Source: Bacteroidota bacterium
GTDB taxonomy: Bacteria > Bacteroidota > Bacteroidia > Chitinophagales > Chitinophagaceae
Reading direction: 5' to 3'
DNA length: 35,180 nt
NCBI GenBank assembly: GCA_013285595.1
Contig: JABDHF010000021.1
Span: 1-35,180 of the forward strand
In this document: one piece after another, positions 1 through 7,583 of the stretch
How the letters are laid out: each line of letters opens with the position of its first letter
How positions within the stretch are numbered: position 1 is the first letter of the stretch
Made by a program: the position numbers and the translations under genes
Notes under the pieces: model-generated
Databases searched by the model: none
What the model saw: only the letters and a program-made list of their open reading frames with translations
What the model was told of the DNA's origin: nothing

Positions 1-112
1 GTGGTTTTGGCAACTCTTTTACCAGGGAATCAATTTCCGGGGTGCTTTCCGGCTTTTGCGCCCATAGCAATACCGGCAGCATAAAGGCAAATACAAATAA
101 CGTCCTCTTCAT
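1..112 (-). CDS. Secreted protein, N-terminal fragment (cut by window edge)
   Basis: An ATG at 112 on the minus strand opens a frame that runs off the window after 37 codons. The first 19 or so residues (MKRTLFVFAFMLPVLLWAQ) form a clear signal peptide with two basic residues, a hydrophobic core and a probable signal peptidase I site after WAQ. The rest is too short to assign to a family. A 7-of-8 match to the Bacteroidota -7 element (CAAATACA at 119..126, read on the minus strand) ends 6 nt before the ATG. Confidence 0.6.
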   Translation of the reverse strand, partial: MKRTLFVFAFMLPVLLWAQKPESTPEIDSLVKELPKP

Positions 113-321
113 ATTATACAAATACAAAAGCTTTCAGTAAAAAATAAATAATGTCTTATTGTAACAGGTGACCTTGCGTGAATTCAGGGATAGCAAGGTA
201 CTAAAATATTAAATAACCGAGCTCGTTTTTTGGCACAAGGGGAGGCTTCATATAAGCATCTTCAATTATTAAACTTCAGAGAATGGATATCCGGAATAAG
301 TAATTGCATACCAACAACTCG

Positions 322-329
322 TATTTTTG
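322..329 (+). promoter_or_regulatory. Bacteroidota -7 promoter element (TATTTTTG)
   Basis: Exact TAnnTTTG match ending 13 nt before the ATG at 343. It implies a very short 5' leader and favours that ATG over the upstream TTG at 304. Confidence 0.5.
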
Positions 330-342
330 CGTTGTGGTTAGA

Positions 343-690
343 ATGAAAAGGGTATTTATTGCAGGCTGCTTTTTAACGGCATTGGCATGCTCCAAAAGGA
401 ACACTATACCTCCGGTGTCCGGAATAATAAATGGAAAGCCGGCAGTGTCCTTATATGGCGCCAGTAACAAACCCACAGATTATGCGCTGATTGACACCGC
501 AGACAAAAAGATATCTTACGACGGTATTGTATTTGCCTATCTCTACAATTCCCCAACCACAATTTATATTATGAATCCCAGCACACCGGCAGCACAGGCG
601 GGACTGACTTTTACAAGCACAGGTATTACCCTCACTATCAATGCCACATATACGCTTACATTTGGCAGCACGATCTACACATCAAGGTGA
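343..690 (+). CDS. Small hypothetical lipoprotein
   Basis: A 115-residue protein starting MKRVFIAGCFLTALACSKRN, which is a lipoprotein signal with lipobox L-A-C; the cysteine would be lipidated and the protein exported to the envelope. The mature part is rich in Thr, Ser and Ile and looks like a short beta-rich domain; I recognise no family. An upstream TTG at 304 keeps the frame open, but it lies before the probable promoter, so ATG 343 is chosen. It converges with the OmpA gene across a shared hairpin terminator. Confidence 0.6.
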   Translation: MKRVFIAGCFLTALACSKRNTIPPVSGIINGKPAVSLYGASNKPTDYALIDTADKKISYDGIVFAYLYNSPTTIYIMNPSTPAAQAGLTFTSTGITLTINATYTLTFGSTIYTSR

Positions 691-725
691 TAGTGTTAAC
701 TATTGATCAAAAAGGTATAAAATAA

Positions 726-752
726 AATAGGCTGTCCGTATGGCAGCCTATT
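726..752. terminator. Bidirectional hairpin terminator
   Basis: A 9-bp perfect stem (AATAGGCTG / CAGCCTATT) with a 9-nt loop lies between two converging genes. Read on the minus strand it is followed by a T-rich tail, so it can serve the OmpA gene and probably the small lipoprotein gene too. Confidence 0.65.
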
Positions 753-776
753 CTTATCCATTATCTCTTAATTCTA

Positions 777-1628
777 CTATTGTGGTTTTTCCAGTAGCTT
801 GAAGAACTGGTCGAGCTGTGGGATGATCACGATCCTTGTTCTGCGGTTTTCTGCTTTGCCACCCTTCGAATCATTGGTAGTGGCGGGCACATATTCACCA
901 CGCCCTGCAGCGGTCATACGTGCCGGCGCTATGTGATACTGGTTTTGCAGGATGCGCACTACTGCTGTAGCACGTTTCACACTCAGATCCCAGTTGTCCA
1001 GCAGCACTCCTTCTTTATAAGGTACATCATCCGTATGGCCTTCCACTATAAATTCTATCGACGGCTGTGCTTCCAGTACCTTAGCTACTTTGCCCAGTAC
1101 TACCTTCGCAGGTTCTGTAACATTATACTTACCGCTGGTAAACAGCAGCTTGTCAGAAATGTCTACATATACCACACCCTTTTCTACCTTAATATTTATG
1201 TCTTTATCATCAAGATTGCCCACAGCGCTTTTCAGGTTAATCACTAGCGCCATATTCAATGAATCTTTCCGGGTTATGGCAGACTGAAGGTCTTTTATGT
1301 AAGCGTCCTTAACGCCAATATTATCCAGCGACTTCTTTATACTTTCCGCCTGCGTACCCGTAATAACAGACAGGTCCTTCATCTGGTCCATTATCTGGCT
1401 CGAATTGGCCTTTGTATCCGTTATCTGGCCATGCAATGACTGAATGGTTGCCTCGTCTGCAGAATGTTTTTCGCGGCATTTTGCATAGTCGGCCTGTAAT
1501 GCCCTGTAAATACTATCCAGCTGGGAATAGTTCTTTTCGCACGATTTTAATTTTTTACTGGAAACGCAGGACACCATCATTATGGAGGAAAGTCCCACAA
1601 ATGCAACTTGTTTTAGTTTCATAAACAT
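777..1628 (-). CDS. OmpA family peptidoglycan-binding lipoprotein
   Basis: A 283-residue protein (281 if the second ATG at 1622 is used). The N-terminus is a lipoprotein signal ending at the lipobox MMVSC, so it should be anchored in the outer membrane. A helical, coiled-coil-like region follows to about residue 140. The C-terminal third is an OmpA/MotB domain: a VEGHTDDVP motif near residue 196, DNWDLSVKRA near 211, and the closing NRRTRIVIIP. In this family the domain binds peptidoglycan and ties the outer membrane to the wall. It is a single-gene unit with its own -7 element at 1649..1656 and a terminator at 726..752. Confidence 0.85.
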   Translation of the reverse strand: MFMKLKQVAFVGLSSIMMVSCVSSKKLKSCEKNYSQLDSIYRALQADYAKCREKHSADEATIQSLHGQITDTKANSSQIMDQMKDLSVITGTQAESIKKSLDNIGVKDAYIKDLQSAITRKDSLNMALVINLKSAVGNLDDKDINIKVEKGVVYVDISDKLLFTSGKYNVTEPAKVVLGKVAKVLEAQPSIEFIVEGHTDDVPYKEGVLLDNWDLSVKRATAVVRILQNQYHIAPARMTAAGRGEYVPATTNDSKGGKAENRRTRIVIIPQLDQFFKLLEKPQ

Positions 1629-1648
1629 GGTTAGATTCTAATTTTAGG

Positions 1649-1656
1649 CAAAGGTA
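1649..1656 (-). promoter_or_regulatory. -7 promoter element (TACCTTTG) for the OmpA gene
   Basis: Exact TAnnTTTG on the minus strand, 20 nt before the first ATG (1628). No convincing -33 TTG is seen at the usual spacing. Confidence 0.5.
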
Positions 1657-1775
1657 AACATCATTAACTTCTATACTTAGTAAATAACGTTAAAATTGCT
1701 AGCATAATATACGCTCAAAACATAGTTATGCACAACTTAAGCACGTAAGTGGATTTAACTGGAATTAATAAGTTG

Positions 1776-1783
1776 TACATTTG
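1776..1783 (+). promoter_or_regulatory. -7 promoter element (TACATTTG) for the acyltransferase/deacetylase unit
   Basis: Exact TAnnTTTG match 52 nt before the ATG at 1836, giving a leader of about 45 nt. It lies in an AT-rich divergent intergenic region between the OmpA and acyltransferase genes. Confidence 0.5.
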
Positions 1784-1835
1784 TTTTCGCAGCAATTAAA
1801 TCTCCGTAAAAAACTTTCAAAAATCTACTGTTAAA

Positions 1836-2999
1836 ATGCCATTTGCGGAACATAGCATTGAATCAGCTCACATCAGCCAGGGCCAGAATTTTAAAATAGG
1901 AAAGAACAGTATCATTAGGTCGGGTGAAGTTACCCTTGGTGATAACGTAACGATCGGCGATAATGTGGAAGTTATTTGCGATAAGCTGGTATTAGGAGAT
2001 AATTGTAAAATAGGAAATAACACAGTCTTGCTTTGCCCAGATGTAACCTTGTCTGAAGGTTGTGCTATAGGAAATTCAGTGCAATGCGAACTCAATGAGT
2101 ACTTAAGGCTTGGAAAATACTCGGTGATAAGCAACCGGGTCACCATTGCCGGGCAGGGAGTGAGTAGCGGTACCTTTCTTTGGCTGAAAAACGATGTCAT
2201 TATTGGTGGTGGCGGCAGCCAGGGGCCAAACGCTTACCTGGAGATGGGCAACTCTGTGGCTGTAATGGACAAAGCGTTTATTAACCTGTCGGAAAAAGTA
2301 ACTATAGGCGATGGTGCAGCGCTAAGCTTTGGCGTCATAGTACTTACGCACGGTGCAGCACAACCATTGTTAATGGGCTACGCTGCAAAGTTTGCTCCGG
2401 TAAACATCGGAGCGCAATCCACAGTCTATGTTAACTCTGTTATATTGCCCGGATCATCTATTGGGGAGTATTCAACTATTGCGGCTTGCTCATTGGTAAA
2501 TAAAGATATACCTGCCTATGCGCTTGCCAGTGGCAACCCCGCAAGGGTAATTGTAAAAGGCAAGGGCAACTATCCCCGGCCATTAGAAGGTTCAGAGATA
2601 GATGAGCAGGTCCACTCAGTGCTTACAGATTATGCAGCTACACTAGCTCCCAAAGGGCTTACCGCACATATTTTAACTTCAGCCTGCCCATTTACAATGT
2701 CTGTAAATTTTCAGGGTAAAGTTTATACCATAGTGTTTTTCGGAAATATCGCAGATAATTATGACGGATCCGCCCCAGATATTTCCTTATCCTACAATGA
2801 AGTTCCGGATGGTAAAAAAGGCAAAGTGCATTTTGATCTGCAGCACTTGAAAACATCTGGTGAGTTAGGCTTGCTTGCCGAAGACCTCAGGGATTATCTG
2901 CGTCGACGGGCTATCAGGATATTTACTGACAAGCCTTTCCGTAACATCCCGCTTAGCAATCTCACCAGGCTGAAAGAAAAAAGAAAAAACGCGCTCTAA
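1836..2999 (+). CDS. Hexapeptide-repeat acyltransferase with extra C-terminal domain
   Basis: A 387-residue protein. Residues ~15-245 show imperfect I-G-x-x-x-x hexapeptide turns (IGKNSII, LGDNVTIGDN, IGNNTVL, IGDGAALSFG, IGAQSTV, IGEYSTI), the left-handed beta-helix of O-acetyl/acyltransferases; it ends with the usual SGNPARVI motif. Such enzymes acetylate sugars of capsule, LPS or exopolysaccharide. Residues ~255-387 form an additional domain I do not recognise, ending in a very basic tail. The stop is only 2 nt before the deacetylase start, so the two genes are almost certainly co-transcribed. The specific substrate is unknown. Confidence 0.75.
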   Translation: MPFAEHSIESAHISQGQNFKIGKNSIIRSGEVTLGDNVTIGDNVEVICDKLVLGDNCKIGNNTVLLCPDVTLSEGCAIGNSVQCELNEYLRLGKYSVISNRVTIAGQGVSSGTFLWLKNDVIIGGGGSQGPNAYLEMGNSVAVMDKAFINLSEKVTIGDGAALSFGVIVLTHGAAQPLLMGYAAKFAPVNIGAQSTVYVNSVILPGSSIGEYSTIAACSLVNKDIPAYALASGNPARVIVKGKGNYPRPLEGSEIDEQVHSVLTDYAATLAPKGLTAHILTSACPFTMSVNFQGKVYTIVFFGNIADNYDGSAPDISLSYNEVPDGKKGKVHFDLQHLKTSGELGLLAEDLRDYLRRRAIRIFTDKPFRNIPLSNLTRLKEKRKNAL

Positions 3000-3001
3000 A
3001 A

Positions 3002-3727
3002 ATGACAGACTTCACACACCAAAGCTATCTCGATCTGCTCAAAAGTATTAAAGACTCCGGCAGGGAAATAAAAAGCTTCGAGAATGCTGATGCATACAAT
3101 GGGCCGCTGGTCATACTAAGGCACGATGTAGACTTCTCGCTCAGGAAAGCCCTGGAAATGGCTAAGCTGGATCATGAGGCCGGTGCCACTTCCACATTCT
3201 TCATCTTGCTTACCGCACCCTATTATAACCCGCTAACAGAAGAAGGCGTGCACCTGGTAAAAGAGATAGTGGCGCTTGGTCATGAGTGTGGGTTGCACTA
3301 CGATTGTACTGGTTTCGAATTACTAACCGAAGAGCAGCGGCAAAACCGCATCCTTACTTTCGCCAATACTCTTGGTGATGCCGTCGGGGTGCCGGTAAAA
3401 ACAATAGCGCAGCATAAACCAGCCAAGTCCCCTATACGGCAGGAGTTCCCGGCGTTCAGGGATGCATATAGTGCCCAGTATTTCAAAGACATCCCCTACA
3501 TCAGCGATAGCCGAAAGACATTCTTTTACCACACCGATGTTTTAGGCTTTATCAAGCAATACAAGAAGTGCCAGCTATTAACGCACCCCATCTGGTGGAA
3601 CCGGGAACCAATGGATATACCTGGAATATTCGGCCAGCTACTTACCACGATAAATGAGGGAATAGACAGGAATTTGCTGATGGAAGAAGGTTCGATACAG
3701 GCTTTCTTTAGCAGCAACAAAAAATAA
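3002..3727 (+). CDS. Polysaccharide deacetylase-like protein (NodB fold)
   Basis: A 241-residue protein with a short NodB-type catalytic core. HDVD at residues 41-44 matches the metal-binding/catalytic Asp motif, and GHECGLHY (93-100) supplies the later histidines. These enzymes remove acetyl groups from carbohydrates such as N-acetylhexosamines. No signal peptide is visible, so it probably acts in the cytoplasm on a nucleotide- or lipid-linked sugar. It follows the acyltransferase by 2 nt, giving an acetyl-adding and an acetyl-removing activity in one operon. The family call is reasonably firm; the substrate is not known. Confidence 0.7.
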   Translation: MTDFTHQSYLDLLKSIKDSGREIKSFENADAYNGPLVILRHDVDFSLRKALEMAKLDHEAGATSTFFILLTAPYYNPLTEEGVHLVKEIVALGHECGLHYDCTGFELLTEEQRQNRILTFANTLGDAVGVPVKTIAQHKPAKSPIRQEFPAFRDAYSAQYFKDIPYISDSRKTFFYHTDVLGFIKQYKKCQLLTHPIWWNREPMDIPGIFGQLLTTINEGIDRNLLMEEGSIQAFFSSNKK

Positions 3728-3747
3728 AGAGTAACAGTGTTATAACG

Positions 3748-5781
3748 TTAAGCAGCGTACTTACTTATCCATATCATTCCGTTCTTACTTTCGTATTTAT
3801 CCAGGTAGCCTTTTTCATATATACCCTTAAGCGTCTTTGTCGCCTCTGTCATAGAAACTTTGCACAGGAATGCAAATTCTTTGGTAGTCATGGTAGGAAA
3901 CTCGCTGAACAGGTGCTGAGGGTCGGGATCTATTTCGTGCTTTTGGGCTGTTGGTATTAGTTTGTGTATGATCTCTTCAAAACGCTCATAAGGCTGAAAG
4001 CCCTTGAGCGAGAATTTCTTATCAGAGCAGTTGGAAAAGAATAAGGTAGGGAAACCCGTCACGCCAAGTTCGTGGGCCAGCTCCAGGTCTTCTTTAAATA
4101 AGTCCCTTGCATGGCCTTCAAAATCGCGCAAAAGCCTTGCCGCGTCAAGCCCCGAATCCAGCGCCGCGCGCTCCAGGTATCCCCAGCGGATGATATTCTT
4201 TTTCTCCAGGAATACCATTTCTTTGATGCGCCTTAAGAATACCAGCGCTTTCTCTTCATCCTGCATCTGCGCTGCCTTAAAAGCAACAGACGGCGGATAT
4301 GAGGAAGATAATGGGTCTTCTATCCACACGTCTCCATCCATAGGCATTTCATGCAGTGCGCATACCTCTTCCCAGTGTTCTGCCGCATCCAGTGGCTTGC
4401 CTATTCTGCCCTTCGGATATTCTTCCCACGATGGCAGCAACCCACCCATATGATATTCTACATTCACATAGTCATCATACTCCAGCTTCAGCTTTCTTAA
4501 CAGCGGTTGTAGTATCCAGCAGGTAGAGCAGATAGGATCTGTGAAATACATGATCTGTATCAGCTTATCCTTACCATTTACCGCCGGTTCTTTTTTAGGC
4601 GTTATCAGCGGCACCGGTATGTCATCATCATTATAGTCGAGCGGGTTAAGAAATATCTTCTTAAGCTCGCGGCCCAGGTAGATGTGCTTCGACACATCTT
4701 CCGATCTTATCTGGTATAGCCTTTTAAAAGCATTCTCATAATTAATGGAGCTCTCTGCTATCAGGTTAAGCGACTTGGTACTAAGCTCAGACAGCTTTTC
4801 CAGCTTTATTTCATACAGCTTCCTGAATGCCTTTTCATAGTCTACCGAATTGCCCAGGCATTGGGCCAGCGTTTTCGCATCCACAATAGCATTAGTTGTT
4901 CCGGCGCTGGTAAACGGTAGCGCCAGGTGTGCTGCATCGCCTATCAGCACCACGTTCTCTTTATGAAATGTTGGCAGCAGGTCAAAGTCGCGCGTGTTCC
5001 ATATATAGCTCGAAGAGAAATCGTTCGACTCCAGTATGTTAGCTACTATCGGCGGGAAATGCTTTAGCAGTTCCATGCAAAACGACTTCAACTCTTCGGG
5101 GCTGCTGTCAGATACATCGGCAAGAGAAGAGTCGTACTGCATAAACCATACATACTCATTGTATGCAGTAGGTATCAGCCCAAACGCAAGCCCATTGGTC
5201 TTGTTTTGGAATTTGGTAAATACGCTGGGGCTGTTTTTAGATTCCTTCTTATTTTTATATACTATGCCTACAATTTCTTTAACGGTAATAGGTGTGAAAT
5301 TCACCTTTCCAAATACAAGATCCCTCACTTTAGAATTACTGCCATCAGCGCCTACAAATATATCGCCATACTCCACGTCTCCATTTATAAATGCTGCGGC
5401 TACTATTTTGTCGTTCTCATAAACAAAGTGGGAAAATGTTCTGCCTTCTATTATTTTTTCGTTCGGGAAGATGGAGTAAAGAAAACGAATGAGGTCTACT
5501 CGTTTTATACATTGCCATGAATCCAGCTTTATATGCTTTATTTTCTCGCCATCGGGCCTGCGCAGGCAAAATTCATCTACTTTCTTACCGGGAAGCGTTA
5601 TCGCATTGTTATCAGTTAACTCATTTAAAATAGACAACCCATCGTTGTGCATAAGGAAGGCATGTCCGTGCCCCGGCATACCTTTTGACCGCTCATTTAC
5701 TACTACATCAATATTTCTTTTCAGCAAAAAGATCCCTAATGTCAAGCCTGCTACCCCTCCGCCAACTATTACAACTTTCAT
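3748..5781 (-). CDS. Fusion protein: FAD monooxygenase + SpxH-like DsbA + winged-helix tail
   Basis: A 677-residue single frame with two domains normally encoded separately. Residues 1-~390 are a UbiH/PHBH-type flavin monooxygenase: the FAD-binding GGGVAG at 7-12, the GADGSNSKVR segment (144-153) and GDAAHLALPF (281-290). Residues ~405-610 are a DsbA/FrnE thioredoxin-fold domain of the SpxH (ClpXP adaptor YjbH) type, with TDPICSTCW carrying the CxxC cysteines 418 and 421 and cis-Pro at 578 (GFPT). Residues ~625-677 look like a winged helix. Residues 314-330 and 348-364 of the linker are similar to one another, suggesting a small duplication. No internal stop or promoter is obvious; Met411 could in principle start a free DsbA part. 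It sits last in a minus-strand run after an aminotransferase. Confidence 0.85.
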   Translation of the reverse strand: MKVVIVGGGVAGLTLGIFLLKRNIDVVVNERSKGMPGHGHAFLMHNDGLSILNELTDNNAITLPGKKVDEFCLRRPDGEKIKHIKLDSWQCIKRVDLIRFLYSIFPNEKIIEGRTFSHFVYENDKIVAAAFINGDVEYGDIFVGADGSNSKVRDLVFGKVNFTPITVKEIVGIVYKNKKESKNSPSVFTKFQNKTNGLAFGLIPTAYNEYVWFMQYDSSLADVSDSSPEELKSFCMELLKHFPPIVANILESNDFSSSYIWNTRDFDLLPTFHKENVVLIGDAAHLALPFTSAGTTNAIVDAKTLAQCLGNSVDYEKAFRKLYEIKLEKLSELSTKSLNLIAESSINYENAFKRLYQIRSEDVSKHIYLGRELKKIFLNPLDYNDDDIPVPLITPKKEPAVNGKDKLIQIMYFTDPICSTCWILQPLLRKLKLEYDDYVNVEYHMGGLLPSWEEYPKGRIGKPLDAAEHWEEVCALHEMPMDGDVWIEDPLSSSYPPSVAFKAAQMQDEEKALVFLRRIKEMVFLEKKNIIRWGYLERAALDSGLDAARLLRDFEGHARDLFKEDLELAHELGVTGFPTLFFSNCSDKKFSLKGFQPYERFEEIIHKLIPTAQKHEIDPDPQHLFSEFPTMTTKEFAFLCKVSMTEATKTLKGIYEKGYLDKYESKNGMIWISKYAA

Positions 5782-5931
5782 TTCAAATGTTTTTATCTGT
5801 GCTTACCTTTCCTATATCCTTATTACAACAGTAAATGATATGTTAAAATTAAACTTAAAAATCATTTTTTCATAGTAAATAATAGGTTAAATTTTAAAAT
5901 TGTGGAAATGTGAATAAAATCAATTGCTTAT

Positions 5932-7104
5932 TTAATTATTCAGGCTCATGGTTTTCTTTATTCGGTATAGCGCTTCTTCTAAAATTTCTTGTGAGGTGGC
6001 AAAACTAATACGAAAATACCCCTCTGATCCCGCACCAAACCATTCTTTCAGCCCTGGCACTATAGCTACCTTGGCATCCTTCATTAATATCTCATGAATT
6101 TCAGTGCTCGTTCTGTTTGTTCCTGTAATATTAATGAACGCTACATAACAACCATCAGGTGCAATGCAATTGAAACCCGGAATTGAATTCAGTTCCCGCA
6201 CACACAAATCTCTCATGTCTTTCAGATGCGCCAAAAAATCGCTGAGCCAAACTTCACACTTATCTAGGGCGGCCGCGGCGGCTATTTGAGAGATCACATT
6301 TGCACCATGTATGGTGGAATCGTGAAGGAACGCTTCGCGCAAACGGTTATAATGATCTTTATTAGACGCCATAATAGCGCCGATGCGTAGCCCGGCTAAA
6401 CCATACGATTTACTAAAGCCGGTAACCGTTACTGTCCGGTTCCTGATCTCTTCGTTTAAAGAAGCTATACTTGTAAAAACGGCAGGTGTATACACAATAT
6501 CGCTCCATATCTCATCAGATAAGATGATAAAATTGTACTTACTCGCCAGTTGGCCAAAACGCATCAGCTCTTCCCTGGTAAAAACCTTACCTGTAGGGTT
6601 AAGAGGGTTACACAAACACAGCAGCCTTGTTTTTTTGGTAATAAGGCTTTCCAACTTTTCAAAATCAACTGCTGCGGGGCCCGGGGGTATCTGGAACGGA
6701 ATGGCATTACCACCCACAGCTTCAACCGAAAAACGAAACAGGAAATCTACCGGGTCAAATATTATAGCGTCGTCGCCGGCAGATAGAAATGCTTTGCAAG
6801 TCAGGTAAATGCCAAATGCGGCGCTGTCTACAGGAAATATAAGCTCGGCAGATGCCGGAATAGAACGTTTGTTCCGAAAGTACCTGGCCATGCTTTCATT
6901 AAACTCAGGCAGGCCCGATGGGGGGCAGTAGCACAGGTATCGCTGCTGTGCAAACTCACAGATAGCAGCTGCAATTTCAGGCGCACTGGGAAAATCAGGA
7001 TCAGCAGCCGTTAGTGGAATAACCCCTTCTGGCACGGTGGCCCATCTTAAATTATACGCTCTTTTCTTAAGAATATCCAGGTTAATAGAACTATGATCAA
7101 ACAT
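5932..7104 (-). CDS. Class I/II PLP-dependent aminotransferase
   Basis: A 390-residue fold-type I enzyme of the AspC/PatB group, close to the usual length. Motifs seen: NPLNPTGKVF (167-176), SDEIW (196-200) whose Asp contacts the PLP nitrogen, SKSYGLAGLRIG with the Schiff-base Lys232, and a C-terminal FRIS that supplies the substrate-carboxylate Arg. It exchanges amino groups between an amino acid and a 2-oxo acid; the substrate cannot be told from sequence. It lies 59 nt downstream of a response regulator gene and 150 nt upstream of the monooxygenase-DsbA fusion on the same strand, so an operon is possible. No -7 element was seen directly before it. Confidence 0.8.
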   Translation of the reverse strand: MFDHSSINLDILKKRAYNLRWATVPEGVIPLTAADPDFPSAPEIAAAICEFAQQRYLCYCPPSGLPEFNESMARYFRNKRSIPASAELIFPVDSAAFGIYLTCKAFLSAGDDAIIFDPVDFLFRFSVEAVGGNAIPFQIPPGPAAVDFEKLESLITKKTRLLCLCNPLNPTGKVFTREELMRFGQLASKYNFIILSDEIWSDIVYTPAVFTSIASLNEEIRNRTVTVTGFSKSYGLAGLRIGAIMASNKDHYNRLREAFLHDSTIHGANVISQIAAAAALDKCEVWLSDFLAHLKDMRDLCVRELNSIPGFNCIAPDGCYVAFINITGTNRTSTEIHEILMKDAKVAIVPGLKEWFGAGSEGYFRISFATSQEILEEALYRIKKTMSLNN

Positions 7105-7163
7105 ATATAAACAGATTGGGGGAGCTCTGTAGCAATCAAAAGGCAGCCTGGTATTGTATGGAA

Positions 7164-7583
7164 TTATTCTTTGCTCTCCGGTTCGTTCTCACTGGTAAGT
7201 ATTTCCCTGATCTTATCTTTCTTCAGTGGCTTGATGATAAAATCGTTCACCGCCGCTATATTATTTGCCCGCTCTATGTCGTGCGGAGATATAGATGAGG
7301 AGAATATATACAATTCTACTTTTTTACCAAATGTTGGCTGTATCAGGATGTACTCTTTAAGAAACTCCCATCCATCCATTATCGGCATGCTCAGATCAAG
7401 GAAAATTATATCGGGTAGCAGCTCAGCATTACTGGCAATCTCCCTTATGTATTCAATTGCTGCCTGGCCATCACCAAATTCTTTGATGTGGGCCACAATA
7501 TCCGTCTCCTGGATGCTTTTTTTAGTTAAAAAAACAAACAATTTATCATCATCTATGAGAAAAATATTTTTTTCCGGCGTCAT
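7164..7583 (-). CDS. Single-domain response regulator (CheY-like)
   Basis: A 139-residue protein made of a REC domain only. The acidic pocket is DDD at 11-13, the phospho-acceptor is Asp63 (FLDLSMPIMDGW), a serine stands at the switch position (FSSS) and Lys118 is in FIIKPLKK. There is no output domain, so it must act by protein contact or pass phosphate on. Its ATG overlaps the stop of the upstream kinase gene (ATGA), which makes that kinase its likely partner. Confidence 0.85.
   Translation of the reverse strand: MTPEKNIFLIDDDKLFVFLTKKSIQETDIVAHIKEFGDGQAAIEYIREIASNAELLPDIIFLDLSMPIMDGWEFLKEYILIQPTFGKKVELYIFSSSISPHDIERANNIAAVNDFIIKPLKKDKIREILTSENEPESKE

Noticed and set aside
304-342. Longer N-terminus (TTG start) for the small lipoprotein
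   Set aside because: It would place 13 polar residues before the lipoprotein signal and lies upstream of the probable promoter.
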